Below, in pieces: positions 56,733-64,000 of a stretch of 64,000 bases of DNA. The notes beneath the pieces are model-generated. The model was given only the letters and a program-made list of their open reading frames with translations. It had not been told where the DNA came from and searched no databases. Both the position numbers and the translations under genes were made by a program. The first letter of the stretch is position 1. Each line of letters opens with the position of its first letter. Source of the stretch: Shimia sp. (GTDB lineage: Bacteria > Pseudomonadota > Alphaproteobacteria > Rhodobacterales > Rhodobacteraceae). The stretch spans positions 61,641 through 125,640 of the forward strand of contig NZ_JAKVCW010000015.1 of assembly GCF_022448905.1 (NCBI RefSeq), in the 5' to 3' direction.

Positions 56733-57404
56733 CTAAATGTCCGGATGTAATTCCGATTTGATGTCGTCTTCTAAAGCCGCAAGAGCAGTCTTGCAGTCGC
56801 GGGTCAGAACCGCATCCACAAGTGTCTGTTGTCGAACACAGCGATCGTCAAAGTCGAGCCGACCCTCGCGCAACAGCGCCAGCCGGAAGCGTCGGCTTTG
56901 GTTGTAAAGCTTGCGTTGCAGATCGATCAGGCGCGGGCTGCCGCAGGCGTCAATCAGGGCGTAGGAAAACGCGCGGCAGGCTTCGTCCCACTCCATGGCG
57001 GTTAAGTCATCTGTGGTCTCGGTAAGCGTTGTTTCGGCTTTGCGCAGCGCGTGATGTGCGGCGATCACACGGCCTTCCCAGGCCACATCTCCGTGTTCTA
57101 ATGCCAGTCCCAAAGCCAGTTTCTCGATCTCGGTGCGCACCATCAGAATGTCGCGCACATCGTCCTCGGTGGCAGAGGCCACGCGGAAGCCACGTTGCGA
57201 GGTGGCCTCCACCAAACCCTCCGCCGTGAGCAGCCGCAGCGTCTCGCGCATCGAGTGGTTGGACCCGCCATAACGCGCCCGCAGGTTTTGCAGTTTCAGC
57301 TTTTGATCCGGCAACAAAGCGCCAAAGGAGATGTCGCGGCGCAACGCAGCTGCCAGCATCGCGATGACGGTGTCGTCTTCTTTGGTGTCGCGCCGAAGGA
57401 TCAT
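56733..57404 (-). CDS. GntR-family transcriptional regulator (FCD type)
   Basis: 223 residues from the ATG at 57404; a TTG four codons upstream is possible. The winged-helix domain (LAAALRRDISFGALLPDQKLKLQNLRARYGGSNHSMRETLRLLTAEGLVEATSQRGFRV) is followed by an FCD helical ligand domain. It is the first gene of the ABC importer operon, 22 bases before the binding protein gene. An inverted repeat overlies its start region, consistent with autoregulation and with import controlled by its ligand. Confidence 0.92.
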   Translation of the reverse strand: MILRRDTKEDDTVIAMLAAALRRDISFGALLPDQKLKLQNLRARYGGSNHSMRETLRLLTAEGLVEATSQRGFRVASATEDDVRDILMVRTEIEKLALGLALEHGDVAWEGRVIAAHHALRKAETTLTETTDDLTAMEWDEACRAFSYALIDACGSPRLIDLQRKLYNQSRRFRLALLREGRLDFDDRCVRQQTLVDAVLTRDCKTALAALEDDIKSELHPDI

Positions 57405-57409
57405 TGTGT

Positions 57410-57434
57410 TGTCCAAAACTCAAAATGTTGGACA
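57410..57434. promoter_or_regulatory. putative GntR operator
   Basis: TGTCCAA-N11-TTGGACA, a perfect inverted repeat with seven-base arms, ending five bases before the regulator's ATG. Confidence 0.6.
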
Positions 57435-57527
57435 TTTTTGAAAACACTGAACGCTTCGAGTCAAGTGGTTTGTAAATTCGGCAATGCCGAAAGGCTTTTA
57501 GCTGCGTCGGCAGACATTTGCGTTGAG

Positions 57528-58001
57528 TTACCGAAAGGCAGAGAACGCATGGGGACGGGCGGCTGCGTTGAGGTGGCGCCGGGTGTCTTCAAACACGGCA
57601 CAGGCGGCGTCGACCAAGCGTTGTTCCTGTGGGCTGCGGTAGGTGCGGCGTTTGGGCAGGGTCTCGCGAGTTTGGTCCTGCTTGGTTTCGCGCTGCGTGT
57701 TTTCAGAACGCTGTGAGCGGTGTGTGTCCGTTTTGGCGCGGGGGGGGCGACGGGGTGGGCGAGGGCTTTGTCGGCGTGCTTTTGCGCTAGGCTTTTTGTC
57801 TTTTTGCAGGCGGTGATGGGCAACGGCGTCATAGGCCGCGTTGATTTCGCCCATGCGGCGCGAGGCTTCCTCTGGATCGGTGCGGGCCAAATCCGGATGG
57901 TAGCTGCGCACCAGTTTGCGCCAGGCAGACCGCATCTCCTTGTCAGACACATCAGGGGTCACACCCAACAGTTCATAGGCCTGTGCGATGTCGTTGTTCA
58001 T
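57528..58001 (-). CDS. J-domain (DnaJ-like) protein
   Basis: 157 residues from the ATG at 58001, preceded by GAGGGACAGG. The J domain occupies about residues 5-70: AYELLGVTPDVSDKEMRSAWRKLVRSYHPDLARTDPEEASRRMGEINAAYDAV, with the essential HPD. The rest is basic, Pro/Arg/Ser-rich and probably disordered, ending in a helix (PQEQRLVDAACAVFEDTRRHL). It would stimulate a DnaK-type Hsp70 on a specific target. It is not the main DnaJ because the Gly/Phe and zinc domains are absent. Confidence 0.87.
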   Translation of the reverse strand: MNNDIAQAYELLGVTPDVSDKEMRSAWRKLVRSYHPDLARTDPEEASRRMGEINAAYDAVAHHRLQKDKKPSAKARRQSPRPPRRPPRAKTDTHRSQRSENTQRETKQDQTRETLPKRRTYRSPQEQRLVDAACAVFEDTRRHLNAAARPHAFSAFR

Positions 58002-58100
58002 GGCCTGTCCCTCGTGTCCCTGCGTGCGGTCGTTAATCATTTGGTAATAATTTGACCTACCTTTTCCGAGATATGTCTGGAAGCGGGGGCGGTAACCGTT

Positions 58101-58124
58101 GGTTAACACTTCTAAAAGTTAACC
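58101..58124. promoter_or_regulatory. GGTTAAC inverted repeat upstream of the J-domain gene
   Basis: GGTTAAC-N10-GTTAACC is perfect over seven bases per arm. About 70 bases nearer the gene, TTAA-N7-GTAA (58033-58047) is one base from the CtrA site TTAA-N7-TTAA. Both could be regulatory. Confidence 0.4.
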
Positions 58125-58174
58125 TTGATCTGGTCGTGAGGCGTGGGCGCTTTCTAAGGTGTTGTCCCAAAACA

Positions 58175-58205
58175 AAAAGCCCCGACGCGGCGCGTCGGGG
58201 CTTTT
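58175..58205 (-). terminator. strong bidirectional terminator
   Basis: AAAAGCCCCGACGC-GGC-GCGTCGGGGCTTTT is a perfect 14-bp stem. On the minus strand it ends the Rossmann-fold enzyme transcript. Confidence 0.92.
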
Positions 58206-58225
58206 CGGAAATCAGTGGGGGGAGA

Positions 58226-59539
58226 TCAGTTCGCTTTGATCAGGTGCTGGGCAACCATATCGTGATCGAGCCACAGAACCGGGCCATCCGGTGCGCCGGA
58301 AGAGCCAAAGATCAGCGCGCCGGTGGCGTTCACAACATGCTGGCTGAGCACGTCACTCACGAGCACTTTGCGGTTGCTGTGCAGCGCCACGATGTCTTGC
58401 GAGGTGCCCACAGTCATGTCGACCTGATCGGCGGAGTTGGCCATGGGCCAAGCAGTGAAGTTATAGAACGGCTGCATGGCATCGCTTTGTTGGTAGTCTT
58501 GCACGGTCTTTAGCACGCTTTCCAAAGACACGTCGTCTTTCAGCAGGGCTTGGCATTCCGCCCAGAGCGCGTCGACCCAGGCACCACCGCCTTCATGGCG
58601 CAGCGCTTCCAGCAAAGGCAGCAGGGACAGTTCGATGCCCGCAAACACATCCGAAGAGTTGGTGCGGATTTCCGGGCAGTTGTAGACGGTGGCCTTTACG
58701 CCGTTGTCCCATGCCGTTTGGGCGAACTGCTCTAGGCGCATTTTGGCGTAGCCCTGGGTGTAGCTGGTGTAGGTCTGCCAGCGGTACTCGCCACCGATCA
58801 GAACGCGGGTGCCATGGTAGCCATATGCGGAGTAGCGAACCTGACCGCCGTCGGCCTCGATCTTGCCGCGCAGTTCAGCGCTGTGCTCCAGCAGGTGGCC
58901 AAAGCTGTTGGCGGTCACTTCGTCAAAGTTTTGCAGGATCAGCTTACCAAGGTCGGCGTCCAGCAGGGCTTGAGACGACATGTGCCTTGCGCCGCGGCCT
59001 TTGTAGATACGGTTGGCAATCGCCAAGAAAGCCTTCGCGCGCGGAATGCCGCCCGCCATGGTGTGGGCGAAGTGCACGTTTTTGCCCGCAGGAATGTGTG
59101 CAGCAAGCGCGCCCATAACTTCTTTCAGCGCGCCGGTGAAACGGGCGGTGCCGATCTCGCGGCAAGCGTCAACCTTGTCCCAGTCGAGTTTGAACTCTTG
59201 CCAGTTGTCCAGGGTCATCTCTTTGAGCATGTCAGTTGGCGTTTCGCCCCCTTCCGGTGCGTCCATGTCAAAGCCGGCCATCAGCGGGATGTTGATGATT
59301 TTGCCGCCGAGGTTGTCTTCAGCCTGGGCCAGTTCTTCGTCGGTCAGCGCGCGCAGAGTGCCATCGTCTTCGCGGCGGCCAACGGTGATGCCGACAATAG
59401 TCATTCCGGCCGCTTTGGCGGAGTCGATCAGACCGGTGGCGTAGCCGCGGCCAAAGAGTTCGCCAAAGAGGACAAACACGTCACCTTCGCCATAAAGCGT
59501 GTTGTCGGGCAGGTGTGTCAGAGGGATAGACTGTTCCAT
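58226..59539 (-). CDS. Rossmann-fold protein, possibly FabV/FabMG-like enoyl reductase
   Basis: 437 residues from the ATG at 59539. Near the N-terminus is a nucleotide-binding-like pattern VFVLFGELFGRGYATGLIDSAKAAGMTIVGITVGR. Near the middle is YTSYTQGYAK, a Y-x8-K motif like the catalytic pair of FabV-type enoyl-ACP reductases. The rest is helical and acidic. FabV itself is about 400 residues and has a different N-terminus, so this is a tentative family link. It follows the araC gene on the same strand, 154 bases away, and ends at a strong terminator. Confidence 0.45.
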   Translation of the reverse strand: MEQSIPLTHLPDNTLYGEGDVFVLFGELFGRGYATGLIDSAKAAGMTIVGITVGRREDDGTLRALTDEELAQAEDNLGGKIINIPLMAGFDMDAPEGGETPTDMLKEMTLDNWQEFKLDWDKVDACREIGTARFTGALKEVMGALAAHIPAGKNVHFAHTMAGGIPRAKAFLAIANRIYKGRGARHMSSQALLDADLGKLILQNFDEVTANSFGHLLEHSAELRGKIEADGGQVRYSAYGYHGTRVLIGGEYRWQTYTSYTQGYAKMRLEQFAQTAWDNGVKATVYNCPEIRTNSSDVFAGIELSLLPLLEALRHEGGGAWVDALWAECQALLKDDVSLESVLKTVQDYQQSDAMQPFYNFTAWPMANSADQVDMTVGTSQDIVALHSNRKVLVSDVLSQHVVNATGALIFGSSGAPDGPVLWLDHDMVAQHLIKAN

Positions 59540-59693
59540 TGTGTCTTTCTGTCTTCTGTGGTCGTGCAGGGCCAAATCGCCCGCAGCGGAAAATGATTTC
59601 TGTCTAATTGCCTGAGTGGCGCGTCAGGGTCAAATCCAGAAACGATTTGATCGCCAATTGCAACCGGATGTGGGCGAAGAGCCGCGATTTGCG

Positions 59694-60689
59694 TCATTCT
59701 GGCAAAAGCGTCCGGCGGTATTCGCGAGGTGAGAGGCCGGTTTGGGAGCGGAAGAACCGTGCAAAGTGAGATTGATCGGTATAGCCAAGGGCCTGTGCCA
59801 CGCCGGCCACGCTGTGTTTGGGGTCGGCAAACATCTCTTTGGCCACGTCAACGCGCAGACGTTTGAGTTCGCGCGCAAGAGTGGTGTCCTGCAGTTTCAG
59901 GGAAGACGTGAGGCGGGTTGGTGAGATGCCAAGTGCCTGTGCGTGGTCTGCAACGGTCTGTGAGCGATCCGCCAAAGTAGGGCGCGCTGCTGTGCGCAGA
60001 GCTCTGACAATTGAGAGGTCGGTGTCCCGCGACGCTGGCGCATCGTTGGATCGCATGTCTTGTGGACGCACTGGCAGGGTGAGCCAGGCGCTGGGGAAAG
60101 ACAGGGCCAGCCCGGAAACTGCGGCGTGTTTTACGGTAACCCCGGTGGGGGCTTCTGGCAAAGCTTCCGGAAAGGCTGTCGCCAATGTAACCTGTTTGGG
60201 CGACCAGTGGGATTTCGCCAGGTATTGCAGCGTGCGGATGTGCTGGCCCATGCCAAAACCTTCAACTTGCACAGGGGCTTGGTGGGTTTGAACCGTGCGG
60301 TCCACGGTGTATGTGGCTTGAAGCGCGTCCACCTTCAGGGTGTGGCGGACGGAACTGGCTTGCTGTGGGACACTTAGCAGGAACCGCGTATAGTACTCGC
60401 CAATGGTGCGAGCATTTTCAAAAGCGTCTTGGGTCGGCAGCCAGGCTTTCATGTCGAAATTATCGGCAACGTGGTAGCCGAGGTGCGGGTCTTTGGCTTT
60501 TTCCGCGAGGCTGTTTGTGAGGCCGTAGATGATTTCGGCATGTACAGCTTTCTCAGGGTCGCGCAAATCTTGGGTAACAAGACCAAAGGATTTTAGCGCG
60601 GCTTCGACATTGGCGCCGCGCGCCCTAGCAAGCTCGACAAAGGGACGCAGAAGCTGGGCTTTGACAAAGCCGTCATGTTTGGTGGGCAT
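59694..60689 (-). CDS. AraC-family regulator with arabinose-binding-like N-terminal domain
   Basis: 331 residues. The N-terminal half (FVELARARGANVEAALKSFGL) is of the Arabinose_bd type found in OruR- and lipid-related regulators. The C-terminal HTH_18 has VAGVAQALGYTDQSHFARFFRSQTGLSPREYRRTL. It is divergent from the amidohydrolase gene, and the 158-base gap contains three copies of GGCCAGTTT in AraC-like phasing. It probably controls that gene and the downstream Rossmann-fold enzyme. Confidence 0.92.
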   Translation of the reverse strand: MPTKHDGFVKAQLLRPFVELARARGANVEAALKSFGLVTQDLRDPEKAVHAEIIYGLTNSLAEKAKDPHLGYHVADNFDMKAWLPTQDAFENARTIGEYYTRFLLSVPQQASSVRHTLKVDALQATYTVDRTVQTHQAPVQVEGFGMGQHIRTLQYLAKSHWSPKQVTLATAFPEALPEAPTGVTVKHAAVSGLALSFPSAWLTLPVRPQDMRSNDAPASRDTDLSIVRALRTAARPTLADRSQTVADHAQALGISPTRLTSSLKLQDTTLARELKRLRVDVAKEMFADPKHSVAGVAQALGYTDQSHFARFFRSQTGLSPREYRRTLLPE

Positions 60690-60724
60690 GGGGCGCGATC
60701 CGTTTTGTTATTCAGTTACTTTTA

Positions 60725-60791
60725 GGCCAGTTTTTGCGTGTTTGTCGGCCAGTTTTTCTCAGTGTGACGGGAAAATTGATCGAAACTGGCC
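60725..60791. promoter_or_regulatory. repeated GGCCAGTTT half-sites for the AraC regulator
   Basis: GGCCAGTTTTT occurs at 60725-60735 and 60747-60757, 22 bases start to start, which is about two helical turns. The reverse copy AAACTGGCC is at 60783-60791, close to the amidohydrolase start. Confidence 0.6.
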
Positions 60792-60847
60792 GGAACGGCG
60801 CAACACGCTCAGGTAGTATTGTGGAGAATTCTATAGGGAGCGCCATT

Positions 60848-62233
60848 ATGTCTAGTCGAATTGTCTCAGGGTTTGTGTCCGCTGTTGTCGGTTTGTTTGC
60901 CTCGTCTTTGTCCGCGCAAGAGGCTGCACCACAAACACTTTTTACCAATGTGCATGTGTTTGACGGTGTGAATGAGGCGCGGATTGAAAACGCCTCGGTG
61001 CTGGTGGAAGGCAACCTGATCAAGGCCGTGAGCACGGAGGCGATCGATGCGCCGGATGCCACGGTGATTGATGGTGGTGGGCGGACGCTGACACCGGGAT
61101 TTGTTGAGGCGCACGCGCATTTGATGCTGATGGGGCCAAGCATTCCAGCGATGGAGGCCAATGTCACCTGGGAAGATTTTGCCATTCACGGCACGCGGAT
61201 GGCAGAGATGTACCTGATGCAGGGGTTCACCACAGTGCGGGATGCCGGTGGCGGCAACGGCGGCCTGCGGCGTGCGATTGACAGTGGTCAAATTATTGGA
61301 CCGCGCTATTACCCTTCGGCGGCCTTCATCGGCACGCGTGGCGGACACGCGGACTTTGCCAACTTCACTTCGCCACCCGGCGCGTCCACCAATTTTGGTC
61401 GTCTGAACATGGCGCAAGAGGCTGACAATGTCGCGGATGTGCAGAAGTTCGGCCGCAACAACTTCCGCATGGGCGCAACACAGCTCAAGTATATGCAATC
61501 CGGTGGCGTGGTGTCGGCCTTTGATCCTTGGCAGTTGCTGGCGGGGTCGCCCGAAGAAATCAAAGCAGCGGTGCAGGTCGCCGAAGAGTACGGTAGCTAT
61601 GTTATGGCGCACTCCTACCGCAAGGAGGCGATTTTGGGGGCATTGGAAGCGGGCGTGATGTCGATCGAACACGGTTTTTCGTTTGACTGCGAGATTGCCG
61701 AAGTGATGAATGCCAAAGGTGCCTTTATCACCACCAATCTTACGGCATTTGATCCGGGGCTGCTCAGCATTCCTGCAGTCGCCAGTGTCCCTAGCAGTTT
61801 GGCAAAAGCAAAGTCAGCCTCTGCGACGTTCGCCAATTACATTCCTAATATGCAGGAATGTCCGGTCAAACGCGCGTTCCAGACGGATTGTGTGGGCTCG
61901 GTCGCGGCTTGTAACATTCAGATTGCCTACGAGAAAAAGCTGAACAACGACTTCTTTGGGCCCTATGCGTCCATGGTGACATTGACCTCGGTTGGCGGCG
62001 AGTTGGTGGGCCTGTCCGGGGATTTCACCAATCCTTACACCGCAGGCAAGCTGGGTGTGATCGAAGAAGGCGCCTATGCGGATATTCTGTTGATCGATGG
62101 CAACCCGCTGGAAGATTTCTCTGTGGTTGGCACTGGGGATAAATGGTTTGGCGCGGACCCGCGTCCAGCAAGCCCCGAAACTCTGCGTGTGATCATGAAA
62201 GACGGCGTGATCTATAAGAACACACTGGACTAA
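60848..62233 (+). CDS. exported metal-dependent amidohydrolase
   Basis: 461 residues from the ATG at 60848 after AGGGAG; the longer open frame upstream runs through the regulatory repeats. The start SRIVSGFVSAVVGLFASSLSA is a Sec signal. Metal ligands of the amidohydrolase superfamily are EAHAHL, the HSYR and EHGF histidines and the QTD aspartate. The end is EEGAYADILLIDGNPLEDF. It is related to imidazolonepropionase-like and Xaa-Pro dipeptidase-like hydrolases. Its location should be periplasmic. An outer-membrane porin gene follows 61 bases downstream, suggesting uptake and hydrolysis of one substrate. Confidence 0.9.
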   Translation: MSSRIVSGFVSAVVGLFASSLSAQEAAPQTLFTNVHVFDGVNEARIENASVLVEGNLIKAVSTEAIDAPDATVIDGGGRTLTPGFVEAHAHLMLMGPSIPAMEANVTWEDFAIHGTRMAEMYLMQGFTTVRDAGGGNGGLRRAIDSGQIIGPRYYPSAAFIGTRGGHADFANFTSPPGASTNFGRLNMAQEADNVADVQKFGRNNFRMGATQLKYMQSGGVVSAFDPWQLLAGSPEEIKAAVQVAEEYGSYVMAHSYRKEAILGALEAGVMSIEHGFSFDCEIAEVMNAKGAFITTNLTAFDPGLLSIPAVASVPSSLAKAKSASATFANYIPNMQECPVKRAFQTDCVGSVAACNIQIAYEKKLNNDFFGPYASMVTLTSVGGELVGLSGDFTNPYTAGKLGVIEEGAYADILLIDGNPLEDFSVVGTGDKWFGADPRPASPETLRVIMKDGVIYKNTLD

Positions 62234-62242
62234 TTGCGATTT

Positions 62243-62279
62243 AGCGCCCGCTGCGACATGGTGGGCGCTTCTTTCTTTC
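62243..62279 (+). terminator. terminator between amidohydrolase and porin genes
   Basis: AGCGCCCGCT and GGTGGGCGCT form a ten-pair stem with G-U pairs and a seven-base loop, followed by TCTTTCTTTCT. Some transcripts should stop here. Confidence 0.7.
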
Positions 62280-62294
62280 TGATGGAGTAGGGGC

Positions 62295-63488
62295 GTGACC
62301 TTCAAGCCGGTCTGTTTGATCACTGCAATGGCGTTCTTGACGGCAGGCGCCTTGTCGGCGCAAGAGCGCGGATTGTCTGGCCCGTCTTCGGTTGCGGCGG
62401 AGTTGGAGCCAGGGGACGGTTTGACCGATCCGCAGCTGCGCTCTGATTTTCCGCGCAATGTCGCGCCCGGTTGGTTTGCCTGGAAAGACGGGCTTGCGGA
62501 GAATGGCTTCAAGTTCAACTTCGACTATCTCGCGCTGAGCCAGTGGAGTGATCTGAACGCGACGGAAGACCACGCTGCTGGAGGTATGTTCCGGTTTTAT
62601 GGCAATTGGGCGGCGACCGAGAATGGCAGCCTGACGTTCAAGCTGGAGCATCGGCACGCCTATACCGATGTGGCGCCCCAGAACCTTGGATTTGCTGCAA
62701 AAGCAACGTTTATGCCGGGCACCGCGTTTAACGACAATGGCACCCTGCTGACCAACTTGTTCTGGACACAGCGCGCGCCGAAAGGTGGCTGGAGTTTCCA
62801 GGCTGGCCAGATCGATGTGACCGATTTTTTGGATATCTACGGCGCGGTGAGCCCCTATTCGGCATTTCAGAACCTGTCGTTTAACACCAATCCCACAATC
62901 AACGCGCCAAACCCCGGTTTGGGCTTGGCGGGCGGCGTGTGGCTTGGCGATACCGTCTATGCGGTGGGCAGTGTCGCTGATGCCAACGCGGCCCCGTCTG
63001 ATCCGGGGTTTGATGTGTTTGACCACGGCAAGCTGTTCAAGAGCCTAGAGCTGGGTGTCACCAGCGCGCGGGACCGGATCTATTTTGACAATGTGCATCT
63101 GACCCTTTGGCACATTGATGCAGATGCCAGCAAAAACAGGGCGGAGGACTATGGTGCAAGTTTCTCGGCAGCTTGGTTTGTCAACAATACGTGGTTGCCA
63201 TTCTTGCGTGCCGGTGTCGCGGATCAAGGCACGGGGCTGTATAAGCGTTCTCTGTCTAGTGGCCTGGCGTATTACGGACGTAACACCGATGCGGCTGGCG
63301 TTGGGTTGAACTGGGCGGAGAGTGCGACCTCCACCCAGGCGCAGTTTACGGCGGAGCTGTTTTACCGTTTCTCGCTGTCGTCCGGTTTCCAGATAACGCC
63401 GTCGATCCAGGTGATCGACAATCCCCTGGACAATCCCGGGTTGGGTACTGTGACCGTGCTGGGGCTGCGCACGCGATTGGTCTTCTAA
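62295..63488 (+). CDS. OprB-like carbohydrate-selective porin
   Basis: 397 residues from a GTG start after GGAGTAGGGG. The signal peptide LITAMAFLTAGALSA is followed by a beta-rich protein with alternating aromatic strands ending in LRTRLVF, the C-terminal Phe of outer-membrane proteins. The pattern resembles OprB-type porins (GWSFQAGQIDVTDFLDIYG, WHIDADASKNRAEDYGASFSA). It should carry a small solute through the outer membrane. It is probably in the same operon as the amidohydrolase. Confidence 0.75.
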   Translation: MTFKPVCLITAMAFLTAGALSAQERGLSGPSSVAAELEPGDGLTDPQLRSDFPRNVAPGWFAWKDGLAENGFKFNFDYLALSQWSDLNATEDHAAGGMFRFYGNWAATENGSLTFKLEHRHAYTDVAPQNLGFAAKATFMPGTAFNDNGTLLTNLFWTQRAPKGGWSFQAGQIDVTDFLDIYGAVSPYSAFQNLSFNTNPTINAPNPGLGLAGGVWLGDTVYAVGSVADANAAPSDPGFDVFDHGKLFKSLELGVTSARDRIYFDNVHLTLWHIDADASKNRAEDYGASFSAAWFVNNTWLPFLRAGVADQGTGLYKRSLSSGLAYYGRNTDAAGVGLNWAESATSTQAQFTAELFYRFSLSSGFQITPSIQVIDNPLDNPGLGTVTVLGLRTRLVF

Positions 63489-63858
63489 AGCCAGTCGGCG
63501 TGATTGCGAGTCGGCACTGTTAGCGCGCGATCTGTTTTCGCAAATTTTGGCCGGTACGAAATGTCACACCTTCTGGAATGAAAATGTTAGCGCTCGCATT
63601 TTTGCAGAGCGCGATTTTGCCGTGCCTCAACACGTTAACAAGTTCTTTCCAAGTCCTTATGAATATGGGTTTTCCGGCCCTCATCAGAAAAAAATTTACA
63701 GTATGCGGTGGCTGGTCGGAAAAATATTTACAGATTTTCTGTTTTATTTCCGTGCTTTGTTTCCTTGTTTTCACAAATCCCTATTCTGACCGCGGGGTCT
63801 TGAGCCATCTGGCTTGAGTGAGGAGTTTTTAAAGTTTTTGACCGAGGGAGGAGCCTTC
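63489..63858. other. intergenic region upstream of the acetyl-CoA synthetase gene
   Basis: 370 bases, AT-rich in its right half. Two ATTTACAG copies lie at 63694-63701 and 63726-63733, and AGCCA-TC-TGGCT is seen near 63804. Small open frames on both strands have no support. It probably contains the acs promoter and its regulatory sites. Confidence 0.4.
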
Positions 63859-64000
63859 ATGTCGTTGGACACCAATGTATCCGCCAGCCCGTTGCCATCC
63901 GCAGAGCTGACCAAAGACGCACATATTGATACCGCCAAATACGATGAGATGTACGCGGCGTCAGTGTCTGATCCTGAGGCGTTTTGGCGGGAGCATGGCC
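63859..64000 (+). CDS. acs: acetyl-CoA synthetase, N-terminal fragment
   Basis: Starts at an ATG after GGGAGGAG and runs off the window edge after 47 codons. The reading DTAKYDEMYAASVSDPEAFWREHG is the typical N-terminal ACAS_N motif of AMP-forming acetyl-CoA synthetases. The full enzyme activates acetate to acetyl-CoA. Only the domain start can be seen. Confidence 0.75.
   Translation, partial: MSLDTNVSASPLPSAELTKDAHIDTAKYDEMYAASVSDPEAFWREHG

Noticed and set aside
63547..63817. Small open frames in the acs upstream region
   Set aside because: They overlap each other in different frames, lack ribosome sites and lie in AT-rich promoter-like DNA.

Overview
The window comes from the chromosome of a marine alphaproteobacterium of the Roseobacter/Rhodobacteraceae type. 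The evidence is high-GC coding DNA, a class I lysyl-tRNA synthetase, HrpB, MeaB, an NDUFS4-like complex I subunit, a TRAP transporter, several ABC importers, and Roseobacter-style structured intergenic repeats. I see no rRNA, tRNA, CRISPR array, prophage or complete insertion sequence. This taxonomic call rests on gene content, not on a search.

Layout. 1-4.3 kb: three tandem paralogous hybrid histidine kinases (the first cut by the window edge). 4.3-21 kb: housekeeping genes, namely a TerB-like protein, lysK, a DMT exporter, argD-argF, a ketopantoate reductase homologue, a Pit phosphate permease with a Nudix hydrolase, hrpB, meaB, a tandem pair of DAPG-hydrolase-like proteins, rpmB and a PCuAC copper chaperone. 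21-27.5 kb: a Sir2 deacylase, an LMW phosphatase, a LysR regulator, small exported proteins, a universal stress protein, and an intergenic island that appears to encode an undescribed small RNA on the minus strand (26366-26529).

27.6-35.8 kb: an XRE-cupin regulator, a five-gene peptide ABC importer and a translationally coupled M24B Xaa-Pro aminopeptidase. This looks like one peptide-scavenging unit, tied together by a shared palindromic operator. 35.8-40.2 kb: an Lrp-family regulator divergent from a dctPQM TRAP operon that ends in an isocitrate lyase/PEP mutase family enzyme. A strong terminator sits between dctP and dctQ. 40.2-45 kb: small membrane and exported proteins, a low-GC orphan gene bracketed by two structured repeats, and uvrB. 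45-51 kb: the NDUFS4-like gene, a hydrolase, an AraC regulator divergent from a short-chain dehydrogenase gene that is frameshifted at an A-AAA-AAG slippery heptamer, and an iorAB-type molybdenum hydroxylase.

51-58 kb: a membrane-bound CHASE4-like/PAS hybrid kinase, a GntR-controlled NitT/TauT-type ABC importer and a J-domain protein. 58-64 kb: a Rossmann-fold enzyme with a FabV-like Y-x8-K motif, an AraC regulator, and a divergent amidohydrolase-porin pair. Repeated GGCCAGTTT half-sites lie in the araC-amidohydrolase gap. The window ends in the first codons of an acetyl-CoA synthetase gene.

The most novel signals are non-coding: the U-poor sRNA with its own promoter and terminator, the paired XRE-cupin operators, and a promoter-operator-structured-leader arrangement upstream of the NDUFS4-like gene. 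The frameshifted dehydrogenase is the main coding anomaly.
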